Below the pieces are notes generated by a model. That model was not told the origin of the DNA. It searched no databases and was given only the letters and a program-made list of their open reading frames with translations. From NCBI GenBank assembly GCA_910584915.1, contig CAJUDM010000003.1, positions 84,236-148,235 of the forward strand: DNA of 64,000 bases. Reading direction: 5' to 3'. Origin of the DNA: an uncultured Lachnospiraceae bacterium. GTDB taxonomy: Bacteria; Bacillota; Clostridia; Lachnospirales; Lachnospiraceae. This document shows positions 1 through 8,827 of this stretch, piece after piece. The stretch's first letter is position 1, and every line of letters starts with the position of its first letter. The translations under genes and the position numbers were made by a program.

Positions 1-83
1 AAATGATGGAATTTCTTTCAATGAAATGAGCTATACTATGATTTAAAGGAAGTATTTTTTGGAGAGACGGGAAAGGAGAAAGT

Positions 84-1058
84 ATGAAAAACCAGGTACA
101 TTATGTGGACAGCAGAAAGGTGGCGGTCATCGGATGCGGGTTTGTGGGTTCCACGATAGCGTTCGCCCTGATGCAGAGCGGACTGTTTTCCGAGATGGTC
201 CTGATCGATGTGGACAAAAAGAAGGCGGAGGGTGAGGCGCTGGATATCGGCCACGGTATTCTCTATGCCCGTCCGATGAAGATATGGGCAGGGGAGTATG
301 AGGATATCGCGGATGCGGCAATCGTGATCATCACGGCGGGCGCCAACCAGAAGCCGGGAGAGACGAGGCTTGATCTGGTGCACAAAAACATCGGCATTTT
401 AAGGCATATCATGCCGGAGGTGACAAAGTACAATAAGACCGGTATCATCCTGATGGTGGCAAACCCGGTGGATATTTTGACCTATGCGGCGTTGAAGATC
501 AGCGGTTTACCGGAAAACAGAGTGATCGGTTCGGGGACGGTGCTTGACACCGCGAGATTAAAGTATGAGATGGGCGAACTGTTGGAGGTGGACAGCAGAG
601 GCGTCCATGCGTTCATCGTGGGCGAGCATGGAGACAGCGAGATCGCGGCATGGAGCAGCGCCAATGTCTCAGGCGTGCCGCTAAAGGATTTCTGCAAGAT
701 CAGGAGCGATATCGACAGCAATAAACTGTTGAAGGAGACCACGGATGAGATTGCCGAGAGAGTGAAGAACAGCGCTTATGAGATCATCGAGCGCAAGCAG
801 GCGACTTACTACGGGATCGCCATGGCTGTGAAGCGGATCTGCGAGGTGATCGTGCGGGATGAAAAGTCTGTGCTGCCGATCTCGAGTATGATGCACGGGG
901 AGTACGGACTGACGGATGTGGTGCTCTCAATGCCTGCCATTGTAGGCGAAAACGGTGTGGAGCATGTGGTTCCTGTATCGCTCGATGAGGAGGAGCAGAA
1001 AAAACTCTGGAATTCGGCGCAGGTGCTGAAGGAGATCCAGAAGCAGGAAGGATTTTAG
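84..1058 (+). CDS. ldh: L-lactate dehydrogenase
   Basis: Cytoplasmic NAD-dependent L-lactate dehydrogenase, which interconverts pyruvate and L-lactate at the end of fermentation. The 324-residue length is normal for the family. A Rossmann GxGxxG motif (GCGFVG) lies at residues 17-22, the substrate arginine is in GETR (R95), and the catalytic histidine is in GEHGDSE (H182). The ATG follows a good AAAGGAG site. It stands alone and is closed by a long inverted repeat shared with the opposing gene at 1202. Malate dehydrogenases share this fold, but the residues around R95 and the overall sequence favour lactate dehydrogenase. Confidence 0.93.
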   Translation: MKNQVHYVDSRKVAVIGCGFVGSTIAFALMQSGLFSEMVLIDVDKKKAEGEALDIGHGILYARPMKIWAGEYEDIADAAIVIITAGANQKPGETRLDLVHKNIGILRHIMPEVTKYNKTGIILMVANPVDILTYAALKISGLPENRVIGSGTVLDTARLKYEMGELLEVDSRGVHAFIVGEHGDSEIAAWSSANVSGVPLKDFCKIRSDIDSNKLLKETTDEIAERVKNSAYEIIERKQATYYGIAMAVKRICEVIVRDEKSVLPISSMMHGEYGLTDVVLSMPAIVGENGVEHVVPVSLDEEEQKKLWNSAQVLKEIQKQEGF

Positions 1059-1103
1059 AAAAAGATCAGGGACTTAGGCAGCAGAAAAATTGTGAATATA
1101 AAT

Positions 1104-1165
1104 AAACGGGCATATGATCTGATCGGGACAGGGTTTTCTGATCCTTATCAGTTATATGCCCGTTT
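1104..1165. terminator. Bidirectional terminator-like inverted repeat
   Basis: The 12-bp perfect arms AAACGGGCATAT (1104-1115) and ATATGCCCGTTT (1154-1165) enclose a 38-nt loop. The element sits between the convergent ldh and the minus-strand gene at 1202. On the minus strand the stem is followed by a T-rich run; on the plus strand only TTTC follows. Confidence 0.6.
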
Positions 1166-1201
1166 CTGAATTCTAAAAGAAAACTGTTATGAACAGAGCG
1201 A

Positions 1202-2068
1202 TCACTGTTCGGATGTACCGGAGACGGAGGACTCCAGAACGCCATTCACATAAGTATCGGTTCTTTCCAGAACTTCCTTGTTGTTTTCCGTATCATAGGA
1301 GTATACGTTTTCCGTATAGGAATTTGTCTCCACATCGACATTGGTAACGGAAGAATATTCTTTCAGATTGTTATTCTCATCATAGTATTCCACACGCCAT
1401 AAAGTCTTACCGTCATCGTGATAGATGGAAGTCGTATGGTGGTAATTCCAGCCGTTAGAAGCAGCGCCGGTATTGCCGGCATTGGAAGCTGTGGCAGTAG
1501 TATTCAAGCCTGCAGAGATATTATTTGAGCCGGGAGCAGAAGGAGTGTTTACATAACTTCCGCCTCTGCCATAATTGCCTGCTGAAGATGTTCCGTTATC
1601 GCTGTAATTTACTGTGCTGGTATTATAAGAAACGATATTCTCTTTAGGAAGATAATATTGCTTTAAACCGGCGCTCTCCGCAGCTGCGATATCAGAATAG
1701 CCGTGGGCAGTGCCCATTGTACGGTTTTCTTTGCTTCCGTAGTTTACATAATGATTGACAATCGACGGAATATCATATCCGAACGCATTTTTAACGTCGC
1801 TGTACGCTTCCGCATAGGTCAGGGGATCGAAAAGGACACCCTTTGTCCTGCCCTCATAGACACCCATTGTCAGGTAGTGCTGCACATAAGCGTCCGTATT
1901 ATCGCCAAACACCTGTACCAGATCGGGATAGGCGGCTTTATAAGCCTCCACATTGATGATAAGGCTGTCTGCATTATCAGGAGTTTTTTCTGCGGCAGAC
2001 GCGGTGAGCCCACTGCACATAAGGAGCGCTGCTGACAGGCCTGCTGCAAGGATTTTCTTTGAATGCAT
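1202..2068 (-). CDS. Secreted protein with two surface-type repeats
   Basis: A 288-residue exported protein of unknown function. A Sec signal peptide covers residues 1-26 (hydrophobic core, ending ASA-AE). Two related segments follow, at about 39-74 and 80-116. Each has a tyrosine-rich pattern ending HY..MG/YG..EGR or ENR; such segments recur in clostridial surface and cell-wall proteins. The middle (about 130-210) is Ser/Asn/Gly/Thr-rich and low in complexity, and the C-terminus (about 210-288) is charged and may be a small beta domain. There is no LPXTG motif. It is transcribed alone from a consensus promoter just upstream. Confidence 0.75.
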   Translation of the reverse strand: MHSKKILAAGLSAALLMCSGLTASAAEKTPDNADSLIINVEAYKAAYPDLVQVFGDNTDAYVQHYLTMGVYEGRTKGVLFDPLTYAEAYSDVKNAFGYDIPSIVNHYVNYGSKENRTMGTAHGYSDIAAAESAGLKQYYLPKENIVSYNTSTVNYSDNGTSSAGNYGRGGSYVNTPSAPGSNNISAGLNTTATASNAGNTGAASNGWNYHHTTSIYHDDGKTLWRVEYYDENNNLKEYSSVTNVDVETNSYTENVYSYDTENNKEVLERTDTYVNGVLESSVSGTSEQ

Positions 2069-2103
2069 AGTAATTCCTCTCTTTATTTGTATTTGGTTTT
2101 CTC

Positions 2104-2133
2104 ATTATACAGGAGTCCCGGCTTTGGTGTCAA
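2104..2133 (-). promoter_or_regulatory. Consensus sigma-A promoter for the secreted protein
   Basis: Read on the minus strand, a perfect TTGACA (2133-2128) is followed by an 18-bp spacer and a perfect TATAAT (2109-2104), about 35 bases before the start codon at 2068. This is the best-matching promoter in the window. Confidence 0.8.
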
Positions 2134-2237
2134 TCTGAAATATTACATTTCATATGAGAAGCTTTCCTGCATCGCCCCATAATGTCCTGTTCCCTGCGGG
2201 GGCAAGGTAGTATTGAAGTGCGCGCGGTTCTGTGATC

Positions 2238-2345
2238 AAAAATGTTCCGGAGATCGATAGATTCTTCGGCGCGTCCTCCATCGAGAGGCTGGCTTCTGAG
2301 AGAGGCATGACAGCGCAGGCGGCGTTTAAGGCGATTGAGAAGTAA
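2238..2345 (+). pseudogene. Possible 3' remnant of an unrecognised gene
   Basis: An open stretch of about 36 codons in a protein-like frame (core PEIDRFFGASSIERLA) ends in TAA and is followed by a convincing terminator at 2382-2419. Just upstream the frame is closed by a stop (near 2230) and no start with a ribosome site is present. It looks like the C-terminal tail of a lost gene that kept its terminator. I do not recognise the family. The rest of the gene-free stretch 2069-2731 holds only the promoter at 2104 and a 26-codon ORF (2520-2600, beginning MIRRDVLYQMRK) of doubtful meaning. Confidence 0.35.
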
Positions 2346-2381
2346 AAAAATAGAGAGCAGAAAATGATATGCGGTATTTGG

Positions 2382-2419
2382 GATCCTCTCGGGGCGGAAG
2401 GCTCTGAGAGGATCTTTTT
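2382..2419 (+). terminator. Rho-independent terminator
   Basis: The stem GATCCTCTC/GAGAGGATC is perfect over 9 bp and is followed by TTTTT. It terminates the remnant reading frame that ends at 2345. Confidence 0.75.
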
Positions 2420-2731
2420 CATCCGGGATTTTTTAAAAGATTCTCACATTCTCCTGTTGTGATACCACCTGCTAAATACATCCGGCTTACCAGATTCGGA
2501 GCGGAGTAAAAGGTGTGAGATGATCAGGCGGGATGTGCTGTATCAGATGCGGAAGATCCTGGCGGAGAAAAACCGGATCACTTCAGATAAATTGTATTGA
2601 CGAACGCTAGGGAAATATATTACTATCCTGAAAGAGGAAAAAGTGAAACTTTTCCGGTTGAAGCCCTGTGTATATAAATAGGTGGGGGTAAATGATCCAT
2701 AATAAAAGATAAAGGACAGAAGGGACAGTAT

Positions 2732-3841
2732 ATGGAAAACAGAACAAGACAATATCTGCTGGTGACGGCTACGGGAGTTACCCTGTTTGCGGCACTGATG
2801 AATTTTTCGGTAGTTTTAAGTGTGCTCGGAGGAGTATTTGAACTTGTGCTTCCGATCCTTGCGGGCAGCATTTTAGCGCTGTTTATCAATGTGCCGATGA
2901 ACGGGATAGAAAAGCGTCTCAAACGGATCGGAAGTAAAATGAAGAGGAAGCCTTCGGACAATACGCTCCATATGGCAAGTTTTTTTGCGACTGTGATCTG
3001 CGTTCTGGCGGTGTTAGTGTTAGTTTTGACGCTGCTTGTGCCGGAGATCATGCGCTCCTCGAAGAGCCTTTATGCTCAGCTTGAACATGACATTCCGCAG
3101 TGGATCGCGTATCTGGACGCGCATCAGATCAACGCCGAATGGATGGAGGAACTGCTTTCTGATGTCAATTTTGACCAGATGATGGAGGGGCTTACCGACG
3201 GGATGGACACTTTGTTTTCCAACGTGGTAACCGCGCTTTCCTCCACGGTGAGCGTTGTGGTCACTGCGGCTTTTGCGGTCATTATCTCTATTTATATGGC
3301 GCTTGACAAGGAGAGGGTGTGCAGGCACGCAGGGAAGCTTTTGCGCGCCTATCTGAAACCGGCATGGGCGGAGAACGTTTTGCAGTTTTGCCGGATGTTT
3401 TATCAGTCCTTTGCGAATTTTCTGTCCGGACAGTGCTGTGAGGCGGTGATCCTCGGGATACTGGTATTTTTAGCGTTTCTGATCTTCCGCCTGCCCTACG
3501 GCAGCCTGGTCGGCGCGCTGACCGCGGTCTGTGCGATCATCCCGTATATCGGAGGATTTATCTCCTGCGCGGTCAGCATTTTTCTGACGTTGATCTATGA
3601 TCCGACACTGGTGGTCCGGTGCGCTGTCGTGTATCTGGCAGTTCAGTTTGTGGAGAATCAGTTCATCTATCCGAAGGTTGTGGGAAAATCCGTGGGACTT
3701 CCCCCTTTTTATACGCTGATCGCGGCACTGATCGGCGGGAAGCTTCTGGGTATTATCGGCATGCTGTTTTCCATTCCGTTTATGGCGGTGGTGATGGAAC
3801 TGGTAAAGGAAGATGCGGCAAGGCGGCTTGAGCGGAAGTAA
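2732..3841 (+). CDS. AI-2E family transporter / YdbI-PerM-like permease
   Basis: A 369-residue polytopic membrane protein of the AI-2E transporter superfamily (PerM/YueF/YtvI group). Two hydrophobic helices lie at about 8-60, then a pair near 85-110. A long extracellular-type segment (about 110-160) follows, then a C-terminal helix cluster (about 170-360) with the glycine/proline-rich IPYIGGFI segment and the FVENQFIYPKVVGKSVGLPP motif typical of the family. Members have been linked to autoinducer-2 export or Na+/H+ exchange, so the substrate cannot be assigned. It is a single gene followed by a divergently unrelated LysR gene. Confidence 0.85.
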   Translation: MENRTRQYLLVTATGVTLFAALMNFSVVLSVLGGVFELVLPILAGSILALFINVPMNGIEKRLKRIGSKMKRKPSDNTLHMASFFATVICVLAVLVLVLTLLVPEIMRSSKSLYAQLEHDIPQWIAYLDAHQINAEWMEELLSDVNFDQMMEGLTDGMDTLFSNVVTALSSTVSVVVTAAFAVIISIYMALDKERVCRHAGKLLRAYLKPAWAENVLQFCRMFYQSFANFLSGQCCEAVILGILVFLAFLIFRLPYGSLVGALTAVCAIIPYIGGFISCAVSIFLTLIYDPTLVVRCAVVYLAVQFVENQFIYPKVVGKSVGLPPFYTLIAALIGGKLLGIIGMLFSIPFMAVVMELVKEDAARRLERK

Positions 3842-3915
3842 GATATAGTAGAAACCGGGCATTTCCGACAGCACAGAAGCGGTTGAGATGCCTGGGACCT
3901 GAGGAGATGATTTAA

Positions 3916-4806
3916 GTGGAACTTCGCGTTTTGCAGTACTTTCTGGCTGTTGCAAGGGAGGAAAATATCACGAAAGCAGCGGCACTTTTACATATCACAC
4001 AGCCGACCCTGTCCCGCCAGCTGATGCAGATGGAGGAAGAACTTGGCGTGAAATTATTCCGCAGGGGAAAGCATAATATCCTGTTGACTGAGGAGGGCAT
4101 GCTGCTTCGCAGGCGGGCGCAGGAGATTGTCGACCTTGCTGAAAAGACAGAAAAAGAACTAAAGCGTGAGGAGGAGGCTGTCTCGGGGGAAATTGCCATT
4201 GGCTGCGGGGAGACGCAGAACATGAGGCCTCTTTCCGAAATGATAGCTACCTTTCAACAGAAATATCCGGATGTAAATTTCAATATTCATACGGCGATAG
4301 CGGATGATGTGAAAGAGCGCCTGGAGAATGGAACTCTGGATCTGGGGCTTTTGCTGGAACCGGTCGAGATCAGCAGGTACCATTATATGAGAATGCCGTT
4401 GAAAGAGAGGTGGCATGTACTCATGCGCAGGGATTCACATCTGGCAGAGAAACAAAAAATCATGCCGGGTGATCTGGCGGGCGTTCCGCTGATCGTAGCA
4501 GAACGCCAGTCAGTGCGGAATGCTCTGGAAAACTGGTTTGGTTATGACAAAGAAAAACTTCATGTTGTGTCAACCTGCAACATCTCCCACTATAACCAGT
4601 CTGTTATGGTGGAGAGCGGTATCGGTATGGCGCTGGTGATGGAATTTTTCTGTAGCCGGGATACTCTGTGCCTGCGGCCGCTGGAACCGGCGCTCCAGAG
4701 CGGCTGTGTCCTGGTCTGGAAAAAGAACCAGACACTTTCTCCGGTCATGCAGCGTTTTATCGATCACGTGAAGGAATATTTGGAGAGAACAGCGCAGGAC
4801 AGATGA
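3916..4806 (+). CDS. LysR family transcriptional regulator
   Basis: A 296-residue LysR-type regulator. The N-terminal winged helix-turn-helix (residues 2-60) contains the typical ITKAAALLHITQPTLSRQL recognition segment. The periplasmic-binding-like effector domain (about 90-290) follows. Translation starts at GTG, preceded by GAGGAGATGATTTAA. The gene is flanked by the AI-2E permease and, after a terminator, by the MerR gene, so its target is not obvious. LysR regulators usually control an adjacent or divergent gene; here no divergent partner exists. Confidence 0.9.
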   Translation: MELRVLQYFLAVAREENITKAAALLHITQPTLSRQLMQMEEELGVKLFRRGKHNILLTEEGMLLRRRAQEIVDLAEKTEKELKREEEAVSGEIAIGCGETQNMRPLSEMIATFQQKYPDVNFNIHTAIADDVKERLENGTLDLGLLLEPVEISRYHYMRMPLKERWHVLMRRDSHLAEKQKIMPGDLAGVPLIVAERQSVRNALENWFGYDKEKLHVVSTCNISHYNQSVMVESGIGMALVMEFFCSRDTLCLRPLEPALQSGCVLVWKKNQTLSPVMQRFIDHVKEYLERTAQDR

Positions 4807-4847
4807 ATCATTGACCTGAAAAGGCAGGCTGAATAATATTGAAATAC

Positions 4848-4891
4848 AAAAAGCGGGGATAATTTCTTCAGGAAATTGTCCCCGCTTTTTT
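4848..4891 (+). terminator. Strong rho-independent terminator
   Basis: The arms AAAAAGCGGGGA and TCCCCGCTTTTTT enclose a 19-nt loop. The A/T tails make it potentially bidirectional. It separates the LysR gene from the redox cluster. Confidence 0.85.
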
Positions 4892-5001
4892 AAGACTGAG
4901 AAATAAAGGCGCTTTTATTGCCGGGGCTGATTTTTTATGCTGTCTTTTATATTTAATCAAGATATGCAAACCAGGCATTTTTCAAAATACAATATAGGTA
5001 T

Positions 5002-5030
5002 TAGACATTTGTGGAAGACAGACATACAAT
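5002..5030 (+). promoter_or_regulatory. Probable promoter of the MerR-led redox cluster
   Basis: TAGACA (5002-5007), a 17-bp spacer and TACAAT (5025-5030) precede the MerR gene by about 58 bases. The -35 element is imperfect, so this is a moderate call. It is the only plausible promoter between the terminator at 4891 and the gene. Confidence 0.45.
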
Positions 5031-5088
5031 GAATCTAATCTCCAAAGGAGGGGTGTCTGCACGCTGAGAAAGGAGCATATTTACAAAA

Positions 5089-5442
5089 ATGACAATGAAG
5101 GAAGCGAGCGAACGGTATAAGATTCCCATTAAGGTACTGAAGGAATATGAAAAATGGGAGCTGTGCGGCGCGGTAAAGAAAGTTATGGGAGCATGGCAGT
5201 ATGACGATCAGGACATAGAGAGGCTCGGCATGGTCATGACGCTGCATGACATGGGATTTAACAACAGCGAAGTGGAAACCTATATGCGTCTTACTCTGGA
5301 AGGGGATCATACAGAGCCTGAACGGATATCGATGTTGAACAGGAAAAGGGGCAAGACTCTGGACGAGATTCATTTTAAAGAAAAGCAGATAGCGCATATG
5401 GATTATCTGCGGTATGAAATGCAAAAAAGCAGGAAAGTGTAA
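5089..5442 (+). CDS. MerR-like transcriptional regulator
   Basis: A small (117-residue) DNA-binding protein with an N-terminal MerR-type winged helix (MTMKEASERYKIPIKVLKEYE, about 1-60). It uses DDQDIERLGMVMTLHDMGFN where MerR proteins carry the second helix-turn-helix and start of the dimer coiled coil. A short predicted coiled coil (about 85-117) replaces a full effector domain. No metal-binding cysteine pair is present in the C-terminus, so a metal sensor is unlikely. It opens the redox cluster and plausibly controls it. Confidence 0.8.
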   Translation: MTMKEASERYKIPIKVLKEYEKWELCGAVKKVMGAWQYDDQDIERLGMVMTLHDMGFNNSEVETYMRLTLEGDHTEPERISMLNRKRGKTLDEIHFKEKQIAHMDYLRYEMQKSRKV

Positions 5443-5505
5443 GCAATTTTACAGCCGGAGGTTCCGGAATTTGGGAAAAACAGAATGATACGAGGAGCGA
5501 TGAAA

Positions 5506-6267
5506 ATGAAAAAATTGTTATCGATAATTATGGTTGGTATATTGATGTCTTCACTGGCGGGATGCGGCAGGAATGAGGCGGATGGCGGCAGAGACGCTGC
5601 AGCGAATGGAAATACGATAAGTCAGGAGTCGGCAGGGATAGGGGAAACAGATTCTGAATCAGTGCCGGAGAACAGGGCAGCCGAATCAGATCAGCAGGAA
5701 CCGGAGAGCGGTATGACAGAACAGAGTACGGCAGGTCCGGAGAGCGGTGCAGCAGTTGAATCGGAGGCGGAACCCGGAGCGAAAGGCGGCAGCGCTCTGG
5801 TCGTTTATTTTTCATGGTCGGGAAATACGGAAAATGTCGCAAATGCCATTGTGGATCAGACGGGGGCGGATGTCTTTGAGATTGTGCCAGAGGAAGCTTA
5901 CGTTGATGACTACAATGCGCTTTTAGATATTGCAGGCGAAGAAAAAGAAAACGGAACACGCCCGGCGATCGCAGGCAGTATTGATGATATTGCGCAGTAT
6001 GACATCATTTATGTTGGCTATCCCAACTGGTGGAGCGATATGCCGATGATCCTGTATACCTTTTTTGACAGCTATGACCTTTCCGGTAAGACCATTGCAC
6101 CGTTCTGCACCAGCGGAGGGAGCGGTTTGTCAGATACAGTGAACAGCATCAAAGAACTGGAGCCGGATGCCGATGTCCTTGAGGGGCTTCATATCGGCAG
6201 TTCGTCCGCATCCGACCCGGAGAATGCGGTAAGCGACTGGTTAAACAGACTGGGGCTTGCGGAGTAA
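5506..6267 (+). CDS. Surface-anchored flavodoxin lipoprotein
   Basis: A 253-residue exported flavodoxin. A lipoprotein signal peptide ends in LAGC (lipidated Cys20). A low-complexity Glu/Ser/Ala linker (about 21-95) follows, then a flavodoxin-like domain whose FMN phosphate loop is SWSGNTENVA. GYPNWWSDMP and FCTSGGSGL match the other FMN loops of the flavodoxin_4 type. I take ATG 5506 because GGAG at 5494-5497 is spaced correctly for it; an upstream in-frame ATG at 5485 is less likely. A flavodoxin outside the membrane is unusual; a second one lies at 10226 in the same cluster. Confidence 0.85.
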   Translation: MKKLLSIIMVGILMSSLAGCGRNEADGGRDAAANGNTISQESAGIGETDSESVPENRAAESDQQEPESGMTEQSTAGPESGAAVESEAEPGAKGGSALVVYFSWSGNTENVANAIVDQTGADVFEIVPEEAYVDDYNALLDIAGEEKENGTRPAIAGSIDDIAQYDIIYVGYPNWWSDMPMILYTFFDSYDLSGKTIAPFCTSGGSGLSDTVNSIKELEPDADVLEGLHIGSSSASDPENAVSDWLNRLGLAE

Positions 6268-6389
6268 GGAAGGAGCAGGTGCATTATTCCCGCGGCTCAT
6301 CCTCTGGGATGATGTAAGTGTATGGCTTGTGGAAAACGCAATGATAGTAAATTGAATAAAAACAGGAAAAAGAAAAGGAGAGATTGATC

Positions 6390-6824
6390 ATGAAGATTAA
6401 CAACAAGGAAGAATTTGACAGACAGAACGTATTTGGGCTGGGACAGGAGAACACGGCATTTGCACAGTATTTTATCGGCAATTCCTGGCTGAACCCTCTT
6501 ACGAATCCGAAGGAAACGGCAGTGTTTCTGGCAAATGTGACCTTTGAGCCGGGATGCCGGAACAACTGGCACATTCATCATGCAAAGAGCGGCGGCGGGC
6601 AGCTTTTAATCTGTACGGCAGGCAGCGGCTGGTATCAGGAGGAAGGAAAAGAGGCAGTCAGCCTGGAACCGGGTATGGTCATCACGATCCCGGCGGAGGT
6701 GAAACACTGGCACGGTGCGAAGGCGGACAGCTGGTTCTCCCACATTGCGGTGGAAATTCCCGGCGAGGAGACAAAGAATGAGTGGTGTGAGCCTGTGGAT
6801 GATGAGGCGTATGGAAAATTGTGA
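6390..6824 (+). CDS. Cupin domain protein
   Basis: A single-domain cupin of 144 residues. The first cupin motif is visible as WHIHHAKSGGGQ with metal-type histidines, and the second as PAEVKHWHGA. These proteins often accompany carboxymuconolactone-decarboxylase-like proteins and oxidoreductases in anaerobe redox clusters, as here. Function could be a small-molecule isomerase, a dioxygenase-like enzyme or a binding protein. ATG 6390 is chosen because GGAG (6377-6380) is 9 bases upstream; a TTG two codons earlier is also in frame. No signal peptide, so cytoplasmic. Confidence 0.85.
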   Translation: MKINNKEEFDRQNVFGLGQENTAFAQYFIGNSWLNPLTNPKETAVFLANVTFEPGCRNNWHIHHAKSGGGQLLICTAGSGWYQEEGKEAVSLEPGMVITIPAEVKHWHGAKADSWFSHIAVEIPGEETKNEWCEPVDDEAYGKL

Positions 6825-6873
6825 TTACGACAGAGATGGGGGAGGCGGCGCTCAGCAGCATCGTCGCTTTGCT

Positions 6874-6996
6874 GCAACCTGGCAGATCGCGGCAAACGGG
6901 ATCGCGCTTGCCATGAGTCTGGACTGGTGTGTCCGGGCAGTGGTATTTTATATCCGCTTTAGGGGCGGAAAATGGAAGAACTATCAGTTGATCTGA
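6874..6996 (+). pseudogene. 3' remnant of a MATE family efflux gene
   Basis: Forty codons match the C-terminal tail of MATE family exporters in clostridia: ANGIALAMSLDWCVRAVVF followed by a short IRFRGGKWKNYQ-type cytosolic end and a stop. The rest of the gene (normally about 450 codons) is absent, and the frame upstream of 6874 does not resemble a MATE protein. The fragment directly follows the cupin gene, so a deletion probably fused the two regions. Confidence 0.7.
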
Positions 6997-7082
6997 GTAT
7001 AGGAGAAAGATTAGCAATTTAACAGGATAAAAATGTTTGCAAAGAATGTATTCTATCGTTTGGAAAAGGAATGGTAAAAAGT

Positions 7083-7625
7083 ATGAATATTTTAGTTATT
7101 GAGAGCAGTCCCCACAAAAAGGGTTCCTCGAACCTGCTGGCGGAGCATTTTATACGGGGGGCGGAGGAAGCGGGGCATCAGGTGACGGTTTTTGACGCTG
7201 CGCGTGCCAACCTTCACCCCTGCCTTGGGTGCGACGCCTGCGGGATGTCCGAGCCGTGCTGTCAGAAAGACGATATGGCGGGACTGCGGGAGCAGATAAT
7301 GAAAACAGATATGCTGGTATTTGTGACGCCGCTGTATTATTTCGGAATGTCCACGCAGTTAAAGACTGTAATCGACCGGTTTTACAGTTTTAACGGGGCA
7401 CTTACAAACAGAAAGCTGAAAACAGCGCTGATCGTGGCGGCTTGGGATGACAGGGATTGGACGATGAAGGATATTCAGTCCCATTATGAGACTCTGTGCA
7501 GGTATCTGAACTTTCAGGATCAGGGGCAGATTCTGGGAACAGGATGCGGTACGGTTTCCATGACGAGAGCAACGGAGTTTCCAAAGCGGGCGTATGAACT
7601 CGGAAAGTGCGTAAATATTTTCTAA
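7083..7625 (+). CDS. NADPH-dependent FMN reductase / iron-sulfur flavoprotein-like
   Basis: A cytoplasmic flavodoxin-fold oxidoreductase of about 180 residues. The start MNILVIESSPHKKGSSN forms the FMN phosphate loop, and TPLYYFGMSTQLKTVIDR is the typical second loop of the family. The cysteine motif CLGCDACGMSEPCC (near residue 47) resembles the cluster-binding motif of iron-sulfur flavoproteins, though its spacing is not identical. I prefer ATG 7083 because AAAGGA lies 12 bases upstream; ATG 7071 is possible. It likely supplies or accepts electrons within this redox cluster. Confidence 0.82.
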   Translation: MNILVIESSPHKKGSSNLLAEHFIRGAEEAGHQVTVFDAARANLHPCLGCDACGMSEPCCQKDDMAGLREQIMKTDMLVFVTPLYYFGMSTQLKTVIDRFYSFNGALTNRKLKTALIVAAWDDRDWTMKDIQSHYETLCRYLNFQDQGQILGTGCGTVSMTRATEFPKRAYELGKCVNIF

Positions 7626-7749
7626 GCTGTCTGCCGAATGATATTCAGCATAGTATGCCAGCTAAGAAAATCTTTACGCACAGAAGAATCCGCGAGCGGA
7701 TTTTTCCAGATTGATAAATGATAGAAAAGATAGGAGAGTGGCTGAAAAT

Positions 7750-8787
7750 ATGCAGTATACAAAATTAGGAAATTCGGAATTAAATGTTTCCCGTATCTGT
7801 ATGGGATGTATGGGATTTGGCGATGCAAAAAACGGTCAGCATTCCTGGACGGTGGATGAGGAACATTCCCGTGAGATCATAAAGCGGGGGCTTTCCCTTG
7901 GCATCAATTTCTTTGATACAGCGATCGGCTACCAGAGCGGCACCAGTGAGCAGTATCTCGGAAGGGCGTTGCGGGACTATGCCAAACGGGAGGAAGTTGT
8001 GGTGGCGACAAAATTCCTGCCGCGGACACAAGAGGACATCGAGAAGGGAATCACAGGACAGCGGCATATTGAGCGGATGATCAACAGAAGCCTTGAAAAT
8101 CTGGGTATGGACCATGTGGATCTATATATTTATCATATGTGGGATTACCAGACACCGCTCTATGAAATTATGGAAGGGCTGAATAATGTGGTAAAGGCAG
8201 GAAAAGCCCGCTATATCGGTATATCGAACTGCTTTGCATGGCAGCTTGCGAAGGCAAATGCGCTTGCCGAAAAGGAAGGCTTTGCCAAGTTCGTATCAGT
8301 GCAGGGGCATTATAACCTGATCTTCCGGGAAGAGGAACGGGAGATGGTGGGGCTGTGCGCGGAAGATAATATTGCTATGACGCCCTACAGCGCACTGGCA
8401 GGGGGAAGACTGTCAAAGCTGCCCGGTGAGACCTCTAAGCGTCTTCTTGAGGACAGCTATGCGAAATTCAAATATGATGCTACAGCGAAGCAGGATAGTG
8501 TAATTATTTCACGGGTAGCTGAGCTTGCCGGACAAAAGGGGGTAAGCATGACGGAGATTTCCCTGGCATGGCTGCTCACGAAAGTGACATCCCCGGTGGT
8601 GGGAGCAACGAATCTGCACCATGTGGAGGGAGCGGCAAAGGCGGTTGATCTGACGTTGAGCGATGCGGAATTGGAATATCTGGAGGAGCCCTATGTTCCC
8701 CACGCTCTGGTAGGCGTCATGGCGCAGAATACGGAGGCAGCGGCGAAGGAAAAGCATGTGTGGACTACAGGAAATCAGAAGATTTAG
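7750..8787 (+). CDS. Aldo/keto reductase
   Basis: A 345-residue NADPH-dependent aldo/keto reductase with a TIM-barrel fold. The catalytic tetrad can be placed: D56 and Y61 in FFDTAIGY, K88 in VATKF and H129 in LYIYHMWD. The start MQYTKLGNSELNVSRICMG is typical of the family (YajO/PdxI-like group). The ATG at 7750 follows AGGAG. It reduces carbonyl compounds; the substrate is not readable from sequence. Neighbouring cupin and carboxymuconolactone-decarboxylase-like genes suggest a shared detoxification or reductive pathway. Confidence 0.92.
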   Translation: MQYTKLGNSELNVSRICMGCMGFGDAKNGQHSWTVDEEHSREIIKRGLSLGINFFDTAIGYQSGTSEQYLGRALRDYAKREEVVVATKFLPRTQEDIEKGITGQRHIERMINRSLENLGMDHVDLYIYHMWDYQTPLYEIMEGLNNVVKAGKARYIGISNCFAWQLAKANALAEKEGFAKFVSVQGHYNLIFREEEREMVGLCAEDNIAMTPYSALAGGRLSKLPGETSKRLLEDSYAKFKYDATAKQDSVIISRVAELAGQKGVSMTEISLAWLLTKVTSPVVGATNLHHVEGAAKAVDLTLSDAELEYLEEPYVPHALVGVMAQNTEAAAKEKHVWTTGNQKI

Positions 8788-8827
8788 GGTTAAAATCAAT
8801 GACAGGGAAATGGAGGAAACCAAAACG

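Noticed and set aside
2150..2422. A 90-codon minus-strand frame in the gap after the secreted protein
   Set aside because: It overlaps the terminator and the better-looking + strand remnant, and has no ribosome site.
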